Source: an uncultured Coriobacteriia bacterium
GTDB taxonomy: Bacteria > Actinomycetota > Coriobacteriia > Coriobacteriales > QAMH01
DNA: 18,231 nucleotides
Direction of reading: 5' to 3'
NCBI GenBank assembly: GCA_902478425.1
Contig: CABSKV010000024.1
Span: 1 to 18,231, forward strand
A program made the translations under genes and the position numbers. Below, in pieces: positions 1 through 6,863 of this stretch (positions are counted from its first letter, which is position 1; the number at the start of each line of letters is the position of its first letter). Below the pieces are notes generated by a model, which worked only from the letters and a program-made list of their open reading frames with translations, did no database searches and was not told the origin of the DNA.

Positions 1-49
1 GCAAGCCACAAGGCGCCCCCGAAGGCAAGTAGGCGCTGGCTTAGTTGCG

Positions 50-78
50 AGGGCGCCATCCAAAACGATGGCGCCCTT
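50..78 (+). terminator. Intrinsic terminator of an unseen upstream gene
   Basis: An 11-bp perfect stem (50-60 pairing with 67-77) encloses the 6-nt loop CAAAAC. It is followed by TTACAAATAAA, which is A/T-rich rather than a clean T-run. It lies before the first complete gene, so it most likely ends transcription entering from the left. Bases 3-32 read in one frame as nine codons ending in TAG and could be the tail of that upstream gene, but other frames are possible and I do not call a CDS there. Confidence 0.7.
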
Positions 79-128
79 ACAAATAAAGGGTACGTACGGA
101 TACGAATGTAGAGAGAGGATCCACCATC

Positions 129-572
129 ATGAAGAATTCTATGAAGAAGCTCGTCACCATCCTTCTGGCAGCGTGCGTTGGTTGCCTGTGCTTTGCCGGT
201 ATCGTGGGTTGCTCCTCGGATAACTCCGCCAGCAGCTCGGGTAGCGCATCCGCCTCGAAGTCCGACCCGACCAAGGCCGAGGGCGATGCTCGTTACTATG
301 CGGGCGAGTGGGTCTCAAAGTCCGAGATCGTTCCCGGTCAGGGTGAGGTTCCCACCGAGCAGTACAAGATCATCATGAATGCCGACGGTACGTTTGACGT
401 GCAGGACAACGGCGCGTCAATCCTCACCGGCACCTGGGAGGCCCAGTCCGCGACGGCTGGTACCGCCAAGACCTCTGACGGACAGGAAGTCCGTCTCGAG
501 ATCGCCGGCGGGTCGAAGCTCATCTTCGACGGCAGCCAGTCGGGTGTGAAGAAGATCATCTGCGTGCGCTAG
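129..572 (+). CDS. Small secreted lipoprotein, lipocalin-like C-terminal domain
   Basis: 147 residues. The N-terminus is a type II signal peptide: KK at residues 6-7, a hydrophobic stretch at about 8-26 and the lipobox IVGC with the lipidated Cys at residue 28. A Ser/Ala-rich linker (about 29-50) follows, then a domain of roughly 90 residues with alternating polar and hydrophobic strands (WVSKSE, YKIIMNADGTF, LTGTWEA, VRLEIAG, KLIFDG). That pattern resembles the small beta-barrel, lipocalin-like domains common in actinobacterial lipoproteins. It should be anchored on the outer face of the membrane. The start at 129 follows GAGAGG at 111-116; the in-frame ATG at 141 would still leave a working signal peptide. 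No ligand or partner can be inferred. The lipoprotein call is firm; the fold is a guess from the strand pattern. Confidence 0.85.
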   Translation: MKNSMKKLVTILLAACVGCLCFAGIVGCSSDNSASSSGSASASKSDPTKAEGDARYYAGEWVSKSEIVPGQGEVPTEQYKIIMNADGTFDVQDNGASILTGTWEAQSATAGTAKTSDGQEVRLEIAGGSKLIFDGSQSGVKKIICVR

Positions 573-599
573 CCCGCGAAGATCGACATCGGCCCCATC

Positions 600-650
600 G
601 CCTGCAGAGGATTCGTACCCTTCCTCTGCGGGCATTCCCATTGTGGGTAC
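600..650 (+). other. Intergenic hairpin with possible H-type pseudoknot
   Basis: A 12-bp stem (600-611 with 622-633, one G-U pair, otherwise perfect) has a 10-nt loop. The loop contains GTACCC (615-620), exactly complementary to GGGTAC at 645-650 downstream, which is the geometry of an H-type pseudoknot. No T-run follows the stem, so it is a poor intrinsic terminator. It lies 28 nt past the lipoprotein stop and ends 21 nt before the ribosome site of the next gene. It could be a transcript-end stabiliser, a translation-control element, or chance. Confidence 0.4.
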
Positions 651-683
651 AAAAACGACAGGCGATGAATCGGAGGTGGCGTC

Positions 684-1280
684 GTGGGGCTCTTCATGAA
701 GGAATGCGCCGTCTGCGGACGCGAGAGCCTTGGAATCAACTGCGTCCCGCTTGCCAACGATCGGTTTCTGTGCGCCGCATGCGACCGTACCGTGCGCCGA
801 TACGTGAGGGAGAGCACCGGACGCACGTTCGCACCACCCGCCCGGATGTTCGATCTCGCCACGCTCGAGGCCATCGTCGCAGGTGAGAGGCCGCCTCTCG
901 AGCTGCCCGGCGATGACCGCGTCGACGATGCCTTCGTCGCCACCGGCGCCGTGGGCACCTTTGCCCGCTACAACGACCGCACACGCGAGCTACTCATCTG
1001 TCCCATCCGCGACGTCACCGGCATGGAGGTGCGCGAGGGAGGAGAGGTGATCTCCTATGACGGCATCGACTCGATCGAGATTCTCGATGATGGAAACCCC
1101 GTACCGTCCGATGCGAGGGGCCATAGCTCGAACCTCGTTCTCAGAATCCACCTGAAAGACGGTTCACAACGTGACATCCGCGCCCTTTCCACAGCGCAAA
1201 ACCGCAAGGGCTTTGCCTATAACCACACCCTTGAACAGCTTCGCTTCCTGATGAGTCACCTCGACGAGGTGCGTTCCTAA
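684..1280 (+). CDS. Zinc-ribbon protein with C-terminal beta-rich domain
   Basis: 198 residues, starting with GTG. GGAGGT at 672-677 sits 6 nt before this GTG, which favours it over the in-frame ATG at 696. The N-terminus carries two Cys pairs, C8-x2-C11 and C30-x2-C33, a treble-clef or zinc-ribbon arrangement like that of DUF4428-type proteins. The remainder (about 95-195) alternates strands and turns (ELLICPIRDVTGMEV, DGIDSIEIL, NLVLRIHLKDGSQRDI) and ends in a helix, similar to PH-like or short-strand domains found with this ribbon. There is no signal peptide or membrane segment, so it should be cytoplasmic. A role in protein or nucleic-acid contact is possible but unproven. The gap of only 17 nt to the next gene suggests co-transcription. 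Confidence 0.8.
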   Translation: MGLFMKECAVCGRESLGINCVPLANDRFLCAACDRTVRRYVRESTGRTFAPPARMFDLATLEAIVAGERPPLELPGDDRVDDAFVATGAVGTFARYNDRTRELLICPIRDVTGMEVREGGEVISYDGIDSIEILDDGNPVPSDARGHSSNLVLRIHLKDGSQRDIRALSTAQNRKGFAYNHTLEQLRFLMSHLDEVRS

Positions 1281-1297
1281 TCCGATTGGAGTCACCC

Positions 1298-2827
1298 ATG
1301 GCTGTCCGCACGGTCAATGACGTCAAGCTCAACGTGAAACCCATCTTCTTCTGCATGGAGCACAAGTACTATTACGAGGGACCTTGTCGCATGGCAAGCG
1401 GCCAGGCACTCGAACCCGGCTTCGATGCGATGGTCAACGGCAAGATCTACGATGGCTTCGAGAAGGCCATCCAATTCAACCTGAAAAACGACGAGCGCTT
1501 CGATGTCCTCGAGTCCGTCATCGTGAAGTCCACGGATGACTGGGACATCAAGGAGGAGTGGTTCGACGAAATGCTCGCCGACGATAACGTGGCGGACTTC
1601 TATCTCGTCAGCACCGCCTTTGGCTCCAACACCATCGTCGAGGAATTCGCGTTGCGCACGAGCAAGCCCATCGCGGCCAACCCTTTCAAGATGTTCGGCC
1701 AGCTCTTCTTCGCGTCCTCGGTACGCCGCGGAGCTGATATCGTCTTCGCGCTCGACTGGGACGAGCTCAAGCGCAAGATGCTCGACATACGCGCCGAGAA
1801 GGCCGTGCGCACCGCCAACATCCTCCTTGCCCCGCGTTTTGACGGCACCAAGGCCATGGTCGGCGGTACCGACAGCTTCGACAGCCTCGCCAGGGTGCGT
1901 GACGAGATTGGCACGAACTTCCGCTTCGTCAACATCCACGAGCTCATGGACATGATGGAACCGTTGCCCGAAGGCGGAAACCACACCACACCCGGGCGCA
2001 TCACCCAGAACCTTACCGATGAGGACGTGGCTTGGTGCGAGACCGAGGCCGACAAGCTCATCGGCGGTGCCTCCATGTGCCAGGTCGAGCGCCAATATGT
2101 CATAAACTCGCTCAAGGCATACAAGGTCGTCGACAAGCTCATGGACTACTACGATTGCTCCGGGTTTTCCGCGCCGTGTCCCGACAGCTGCTCCACGCGC
2201 CGGCTCAACGAGCAGCAGTTCACGTTTTGCCTCACGCACTCGCTCAACCTCGAGCGCGGCGTTGCCTCGGCGTGCGAGTACGACGTGACGACGGCGCTGT
2301 GCATGCTGCTCGAGATGGCGATCTCGGGCAAGGCGGCGTACATGGGCAACACGCTTCCCGTGCCCAAGCGCCCGGACGGAACGCTCAACTGGGCCGACCC
2401 CAAGTACGAAGTGCCCATCGATGGGTCGACCGACAATCTCTACGTCACGTCCCATTCCACGCCTACGCGATGCTTCCATGGCCTGTGTTGCCATGACGAG
2501 TACGGCCTTCGCCACTTCGCCCTCGATGCCGGTTTCGGGGCCGTCGAGCGCCACGATTTCGATGCCGACAAGGGACAGGTCATCACGATGTGCCGCATCT
2601 CGTCCGACCTCACCCAGATGTTCGTCGGCCGCGGAGAGATCGTGGCGGGGCTCGGCTACGATACCGACAACTGCAACAACGGTTTCGTGTTCCGCGTGGC
2701 GGACGAACATGACTTCTTCGAGAAACAGGTGACCTTCGGCCTGCACCTGCCGCTCGTCTACGGCGATTACGTCGACGACCTCGTGTTCATCGCCAAACGG
2801 CTCGGCCTCGAGCCCGTCGTCGCCTAG
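1298..2827 (+). CDS. L-fucose/L-arabinose isomerase-fold protein
   Basis: 509 residues from ATG 1298, which has TTGGAG (1286-1291) 6 nt upstream. An in-frame TTG at 1286 lies on that ribosome site and is rejected. The central and C-terminal regions match the fucose/arabinose isomerase superfamily. ACEYD around E327 matches the metal-binding ACE-x-D segment, and H386 in TSHSTPTRC fits the position of the third metal ligand. In E. coli FucI the second ligand is an Asp 24 residues after the Glu; here that position is Asn351 (YMGNT). A Cys-rich patch (CPDSC, about 290) precedes the motif. Cytoplasmic. The family interconverts aldoses and ketoses, but many members have unknown substrates, and no sugar kinase, aldolase or sugar transporter is adjacent. 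The superfamily call is good; isomerase activity is uncertain. Confidence 0.75.
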   Translation: MAVRTVNDVKLNVKPIFFCMEHKYYYEGPCRMASGQALEPGFDAMVNGKIYDGFEKAIQFNLKNDERFDVLESVIVKSTDDWDIKEEWFDEMLADDNVADFYLVSTAFGSNTIVEEFALRTSKPIAANPFKMFGQLFFASSVRRGADIVFALDWDELKRKMLDIRAEKAVRTANILLAPRFDGTKAMVGGTDSFDSLARVRDEIGTNFRFVNIHELMDMMEPLPEGGNHTTPGRITQNLTDEDVAWCETEADKLIGGASMCQVERQYVINSLKAYKVVDKLMDYYDCSGFSAPCPDSCSTRRLNEQQFTFCLTHSLNLERGVASACEYDVTTALCMLLEMAISGKAAYMGNTLPVPKRPDGTLNWADPKYEVPIDGSTDNLYVTSHSTPTRCFHGLCCHDEYGLRHFALDAGFGAVERHDFDADKGQVITMCRISSDLTQMFVGRGEIVAGLGYDTDNCNNGFVFRVADEHDFFEKQVTFGLHLPLVYGDYVDDLVFIAKRLGLEPVVA

Positions 2828-2833
2828 GGTTCC

Positions 2834-3019
2834 ATGAACGACAAGGTTTTGCAGGCGCTTCTGGAGTCGAAGCGTGCGGCCGCCGCGGTTGCGCAGGAAT
2901 GTGTGAACGCGGCGGCGGCAGGTGCGCTCGGAAGAGAACGACTCGCGGAATCGCTGAGAAGCTACATTCTCGCGAAGTACCGCATCACCGACGGCGATTG
3001 CGTCTCGAGTTCGTCATAG
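2834..3019 (+). CDS. Small helical hypothetical protein
   Basis: 61 residues, beginning 6 nt after the isomerase-like gene with only a weak ribosome site (AGGG, 4-7 nt upstream). The composition is Ala-rich and amphipathic (residues about 5-50 look like two helices) with a Ser-rich tail. No family is recognised. The tight spacing suggests translation coupled to the preceding gene and possibly a small partner of it. It could also be a spurious reading frame in high-GC DNA. Confidence 0.45.
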   Translation: MNDKVLQALLESKRAAAAVAQECVNAAAAGALGRERLAESLRSYILAKYRITDGDCVSSSS

Positions 3020-3250
3020 AAAACGCCTTGACCTCGTGATTTAGGAAACTCATACCAATAGGCTGAGAGACGTTTTCAGTCATATGAGCCTAAGACATCT
3101 CCTCTTGTTCCCCTAGGTTGTAGACGGACGCAGAAAAGGAGATGCGTCCGCGAACCGTGGCCCACGCTCATTGGCGTCCGGTACAGAGAGGGGGAGGGGC
3201 GCGCGCATCATGCGCCGATGGTGCCACAGCCATCGAATTAGGAGGAGACC
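3020..3250 (+). promoter_or_regulatory. Upstream region of the MFS transporter
   Basis: This 231-nt gap precedes the MFS gene. A candidate promoter is TTGACC (3028-3033), a 17-nt spacer and CATACC (3051-3056), the latter a weak -10. A dyad TAGGCT (3059-3064) / AGCCTA (3087-3092) lies just downstream and could be an operator. The segment CTCATACCA (3049-3057) recurs upstream of the molybdoenzyme at 6651-6659, at a similar distance from the start codon. The ribosome site AGGAGG (3240-3245) is strong. The control elements are inferred by eye only. Confidence 0.35.
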
Positions 3251-4846
3251 ATGTCAGAGTCAACCTCGAAGCTCGACGTGAGCGAGGTCGTAAAAGACCA
3301 GACCGAGTTCATGTCCTCCGAACTTCCCACCCCGCGCTACGCGTGGGTGGCTCTTTTCGCAACCTGGCTCATTTCCATCGCCATTCCCATGGCGTGGTTT
3401 GCCCTGCCGGGCGTTGCGAGCCGCCTCATCCCCTGGATGGTGGCGAGTTGGGTCATCCCCGGACAGATGACCCTCGATCCGGGTGCGGCCTTCGGCTTTC
3501 TCATGAATGCCATTGCCTGGACGGCGATCATCGTCGCCATCCCCACGGGCTGGATCATCCGTCGCATCGGACCCAAGCCGACGCTCATCATCTCCGGAAT
3601 CATTACGGCTGTCGGCATGGCCGGCGTCGCCCTGTTCTTCAACGTGAGCTACGAGACGTTCCTCGCGTTTCGCGTCATCACCGGCATAGGCGTCGGCATG
3701 TGCTCGGTCACCGGTCCCACGGCGGTCTCGCTGTGGTTCTCGAACAAGCACCGCTTCATGGCGGTCGCCATCTGGTCCACGTGGGTGCCGGTTGGCATGC
3801 TGTTCATCAACAACGTGTCGCCTGCGCTGACCTCGTCCATGGCCGGCATCGACGATCTTGCCGGATTCTTGATGAATCCAGCGAACATGGCCGTTGCCAC
3901 GAGCCAGTTCCAGACGGTGTGGTGGCTCATCACTGCCATCATCGTCGTCGCACTCATCGTATTCATCGTGCTCTATCGCCTGCCCTCCATCGAGAAGGGC
4001 GAGGTTTCCGAGATATCCATCGAGCGCCTCGACTATAAGAGCGCGCTGCCGTTCCTGAAGAACCGCCAGTTCGTAGGCCTGCTCATCGCCTGGATGCTCT
4101 TCGAGTTCGTCAATTTCGCGTTCACCACCTATGACGAGGCGTTCCTCACGGCCCAGTTCCCCGAGATGTGGGTCGGTCAGGAATGGCTGCCTGCGTTCCT
4201 CATGACCTGCGGAAACGCCTGCGGCATTCTCGCGCCCATCGGTGGGTGGATTTCGGACAAGCTGCCGTGGACCAAGAAGTGGATCATCATCTTCGTGGGC
4301 TGCTTCTGCCTGCTTCTGGCCGTCGTCTTCGGCTGGAAGGTCGGCGCCTTCTACTTCTTCGGCTTCTACCTGCTGTTCCACATCGTGGGCAATGTCCTGC
4401 TCGTGGGCTCCGTGCGTCCCATGGTTCCGTTCCTCGTGGGCCGAGGTGGCCAGACGGCCGTAGCCGTCGGTCTGTCCATCCTCACCGTCTTCCAGTTTGG
4501 CGGCGAGTGCCTTGAGACCTTCGTGTCCTATGCCATCGGCGCGTTCGCCTCGATGGATGCTTCCGCGATAGGTCATGTCGCAGTACCGCCCGAGGCCTTC
4601 CAGATGACTACGTGGGCCGTCATGTTGCCCATCATTGTCATCGGCACGGCGTTCGCGTTGCTCACACGGCCGTCCAAGACCGAGCGCGAGGCGGCGAAAT
4701 CGCCTGCCCCCGCACCCGATTGGCAGCCCGGCGAAATCGATGTGCCCGTTGACGGCACCGAGGTCGCCGAAGTGCCCGTTCAGGCCGACGAGGTCATCGT
4801 GGAAGAGGAAGGCGATGCGGATGATGCGCCGGCATCGCAATCGTAG
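3251..4846 (+). CDS. MFS transporter with acidic C-terminal tail
   Basis: 531 residues with about 12 predicted membrane helices (first at about 32-52, last at about 455-472). The loop between helices 2 and 3 carries the MFS motif A-like sequence GWIIRRIGPKPT. The start is supported by AGGAGG 5 nt upstream. The last 55 or so residues (from about 475) form a hydrophilic Asp/Glu/Pro/Val-rich cytoplasmic tail that lacks a recognisable fold. The gene is followed by its own terminator and by the membrane LuxR regulator. In Eggerthellaceae such carriers often lie beside molybdoenzymes acting on small aromatic compounds and are thought to import the substrate. That is the likely role here, but the substrate is unknown and export is equally possible from sequence alone. 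Confidence 0.85.
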   Translation: MSESTSKLDVSEVVKDQTEFMSSELPTPRYAWVALFATWLISIAIPMAWFALPGVASRLIPWMVASWVIPGQMTLDPGAAFGFLMNAIAWTAIIVAIPTGWIIRRIGPKPTLIISGIITAVGMAGVALFFNVSYETFLAFRVITGIGVGMCSVTGPTAVSLWFSNKHRFMAVAIWSTWVPVGMLFINNVSPALTSSMAGIDDLAGFLMNPANMAVATSQFQTVWWLITAIIVVALIVFIVLYRLPSIEKGEVSEISIERLDYKSALPFLKNRQFVGLLIAWMLFEFVNFAFTTYDEAFLTAQFPEMWVGQEWLPAFLMTCGNACGILAPIGGWISDKLPWTKKWIIIFVGCFCLLLAVVFGWKVGAFYFFGFYLLFHIVGNVLLVGSVRPMVPFLVGRGGQTAVAVGLSILTVFQFGGECLETFVSYAIGAFASMDASAIGHVAVPPEAFQMTTWAVMLPIIVIGTAFALLTRPSKTEREAAKSPAPAPDWQPGEIDVPVDGTEVAEVPVQADEVIVEEEGDADDAPASQS

Positions 4847-4878
4847 CGTCACCGTCTTCATCTGATTTCGCGTTTCGA

Positions 4879-4907
4879 GGGACCGTCCAATTTTGGACGG
4901 CCCCTTT
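4879..4907 (+). terminator. Intrinsic terminator after the MFS transporter
   Basis: A perfect 8-bp inverted repeat, CCGTCCAA (4883-4890) and TTGGACGG (4893-4900), is flanked by GG..CC extensions and followed by CCCCTTT. It lies 33 nt past the MFS stop codon and ahead of the luxR promoter, so it separates the two transcripts. Confidence 0.75.
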
Positions 4908-4935
4908 GCCTGCATCCATCTGATGGGGCTATAAT
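4906..4935 (+). promoter_or_regulatory. Promoter of the membrane LuxR gene
   Basis: A perfect -10 TATAAT (4930-4935) is preceded after 18 nt by TTGCCT (4906-4911), a fair -35. Transcription would start near 4942, leaving a leader of about 107 nt to the chosen start at 5049. The -35 overlaps the end of the preceding terminator. Confidence 0.6.
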
Positions 4936-5048
4936 CCTGACTCGAGGGGGCTACGCTTGGCTACCGCTTCATGTGGGTTTACCCGCAGCTTGCTGGCGGA
5001 AGCATTGCAATGGGCACCACGCAAATCAAGCGCGCAGGGGATGAAAAA

Positions 5049-6509
5049 ATGAAGAGCATCAAGAAAGCGGATGCGATATCCGCCGTCGAGTTGTTGGGCC
5101 TCATGGGATTCGCCTTCCTTTTGGCTTGGATGTTCGTTTCCTTTTTCTGGTTGTTCCGGGATTTTCCGCCCGAGGTGCCACTCGCCATACGCGATATGAG
5201 TCAATTGGCAATCTTTGCTGGCATGCCCGTGGGCTACGTGCTCATGCACCTGCTCGGGCGCATACCGCGCTTCAACCTGTTCTCGACCATCACCACGGGC
5301 ATCGAGCTGGTATGCGGCCTGTCGCTTCCCATCGTCGCCTTCGCCATCTACCAGAACGTCCACGTGCCCCTGCCGGTGGTGTGCGTCACCAACTTCCTGG
5401 GAGGTATCACCTCGGCCATGCTCACGGTGTCGTGGCTCGACGTGCTGAGTCGCCTGCGCACTACCTCGTACGGTCGCTTCACCGGTCTTGCCTTCGTGGG
5501 TGGCTCCTTGCTGTTCGCCCTGGCGACGCTTGCGCCCGATGCCATGCAGCCCGTCTTCTCGTTCGCCTATCTGCTGTTCAGCATCTGCCTGCTCATCTTC
5601 GCGACCCAAAATGCCGATGGCAACGATGAGCGCGCGCCGCTCGAGTCGACGGAGGAGACGACCTGGCGTTTTGCCAAGGAAATCGAACCATCGTTCTTCG
5701 TGTTCGGTATCGTCTTTGCGCTCAATTTCGTGTTCCTGTTCAACAACGGCACCGAGGCTCTGTTGCCGGGCCTGCTTGCCGTTATCCCCGGCGCCCTGCT
5801 TGTCGCGCTCATGGCCATATGCGAAAAGCAGGTCGACATCACGGTCGTGCAACGATGGCTTCTGGTGATCACTGTGCTCAGCTGCCTACTCCTGCCCTTC
5901 TCGGATGGGATCCTGCAATTGGGGTGTGCATGCTTGGTGGTAGCCGCGTGGGCCGCCTTCAAGACGACCAATTACGCGTTTGTCGTGCGCAAGAGCACGC
6001 TTACGCGCAGCACGCCGTTATTCAGGCAGGCACCCATGCGCCTGTTCGTCTCGTCGTTGGGGTTTGCGGTCGGCTGGGGTATCGCGGCGCTGATCACGAC
6101 AGTCTCGGGCGCGCATTCCGAGCCTTTCACGGTCGTACGCCTTGTCATGGTGTTCGTGCTCGTCGTGGTCGTCATGGCGTTCTTTCCCATTGGCCGGCAT
6201 CATCTTGTCGACGGCACCTCGCGTGACGAGAGTGCCCTGAACGCGGACAAGATCGTCGTCCAGATGGACGAAAGCGAGCTGTTCGAGGAGCGTTGCCAGG
6301 CAATCGTGAAGCTCTACCAGCTTTCTCCGCGCGAGGCGGACATCCTCGCGTACCTTGCCAAGGGACGTAACGCGGCATGGATCCAGGAGGAGCTGACGAT
6401 CTCTCCCCATACGGTCAAGAGCCACATCTACAACATCTACCGGAAGCTCGATATCCATTCCCAGCAAAAGCTCATGAGCTTCGTCGAGGAGTTCCCCCTC
6501 GACCTCTAA
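5049..6509 (+). CDS. Membrane-embedded LuxR-family transcriptional regulator
   Basis: 486 residues from ATG 5049. AGGGG (5036-5040) lies 8 nt upstream and the protein then opens with a short basic segment before the first helix. In-frame ATGs at 4971 and 5010 have poorer ribosome sites. Residues about 10-400 contain roughly 12 hydrophobic helices with an MFS-like layout. A linker follows, then a C-terminal LuxR helix-turn-helix (about 423-480) with LSPREADILAYLAKG, the TVKSHIYNIYRKL recognition segment and a closing helix. No receiver or kinase domain is present, so this is a one-component sensor in which the membrane part is presumed to sense ligand. In Eggerthella lenta, regulators of this architecture control neighbouring catechol dehydroxylase genes. 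By context it should control the MFS gene and/or the molybdoenzyme. The architecture is certain; ligand and targets are inferred. Confidence 0.9.
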   Translation: MKSIKKADAISAVELLGLMGFAFLLAWMFVSFFWLFRDFPPEVPLAIRDMSQLAIFAGMPVGYVLMHLLGRIPRFNLFSTITTGIELVCGLSLPIVAFAIYQNVHVPLPVVCVTNFLGGITSAMLTVSWLDVLSRLRTTSYGRFTGLAFVGGSLLFALATLAPDAMQPVFSFAYLLFSICLLIFATQNADGNDERAPLESTEETTWRFAKEIEPSFFVFGIVFALNFVFLFNNGTEALLPGLLAVIPGALLVALMAICEKQVDITVVQRWLLVITVLSCLLLPFSDGILQLGCACLVVAAWAAFKTTNYAFVVRKSTLTRSTPLFRQAPMRLFVSSLGFAVGWGIAALITTVSGAHSEPFTVVRLVMVFVLVVVVMAFFPIGRHHLVDGTSRDESALNADKIVVQMDESELFEERCQAIVKLYQLSPREADILAYLAKGRNAAWIQEELTISPHTVKSHIYNIYRKLDIHSQQKLMSFVEEFPLDL

Positions 6510-6527
6510 TCGAACGGGAGAGGGAGA

Positions 6528-6625
6528 GCGGACCAGGCAGATGTCGCCGGGGCACTTTTGTCTGGTTTTGGGGCAGCTGTCGCACAACCAGACAAAAGTG
6601 CCCCGGCGACATCTGCCTGGTCCGC
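6528..6625. repeat. Perfect 40-bp inverted repeat with 18-nt loop
   Basis: Bases 6528-6567 are the exact reverse complement of 6586-6625, with an 18-nt centre (6568-6585) that contains the palindrome CAGCTG. The repeat starts 19 nt after the luxR stop. No T-run follows, so it is not a typical intrinsic terminator, although it could halt transcription or protect the 3' end. The arm sequence CGGGGCACTTTTGTC (6548-6562) recurs with one mismatch in the hairpin at 11805-11841, pointing to a dispersed repeat family such as REP-like or MITE-like elements. Confidence 0.9.
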
Positions 6626-6863
6626 CTATCTCGTCCATCCCGGTCATCGCCTCATACCAGCATAATGAATTCCCAATTGCATACTCGTTTGGCGATATGC
6701 GATTCCCCGCACGTGGTTTCCTGTCTGCAACCCGATGGGGGAGTGCGGCGTTTGCGAGGAAGACACTCCGACCCATGATGCGCGCCATGGCGGGCATCGC
6801 CTCCCCGACGGAACGGATGACGCGGTAGGGAAGCCGCGGATCTAGAAAGCGAGAGGAGAGGCT
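6626..6863 (+). promoter_or_regulatory. Upstream region of the molybdoenzyme operon
   Basis: 238 nt without a gene, between the large inverted repeat and the molybdoenzyme. It is locally AT-rich at 6651-6700. CATAAT (6661-6666) is a reasonable -10 without a convincing -35, which would fit an activator-dependent promoter. An imperfect dyad, ATGAATT (6665-6671) and AATTGCAT (6675-6682), overlaps it and could be an operator. CTCATACCA (6651-6659) also occurs upstream of the MFS gene. The ribosome site GAGGAG (6853-6858) lies 5 nt before the start codon. Confidence 0.35.

Noticed and set aside
3..32. C-terminal tail of an upstream gene (nine codons ending in TAG)
   Set aside because: Too short to choose between reading frames; only the following terminator supports a gene there.
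1292..2746. Long minus-strand frame opposite the isomerase-like gene
   Set aside because: Shadow of a GC-rich gene; no ribosome site, no recognisable domain, and the plus-strand frame has clear family motifs.
3142..4038. Plus-strand frame overlapping the start of the MFS gene
   Set aside because: His/Arg/Pro-rich translation without domains, in conflict with the well-supported MFS frame and its strong ribosome site.
3260..4915. 551-codon minus-strand frame opposite the MFS transporter
   Set aside because: The translation is almost entirely charged residues, as expected from the complement of hydrophobic codons. The plus strand encodes an evident 12-helix transporter.
4971..5048. Earlier start of the LuxR regulator giving 512 residues
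   Set aside because: There is no ribosome site before 4971 and the extra segment has no homologous look; AGGGG before ATG 5049 and the basic residues before helix 1 favour the shorter form.
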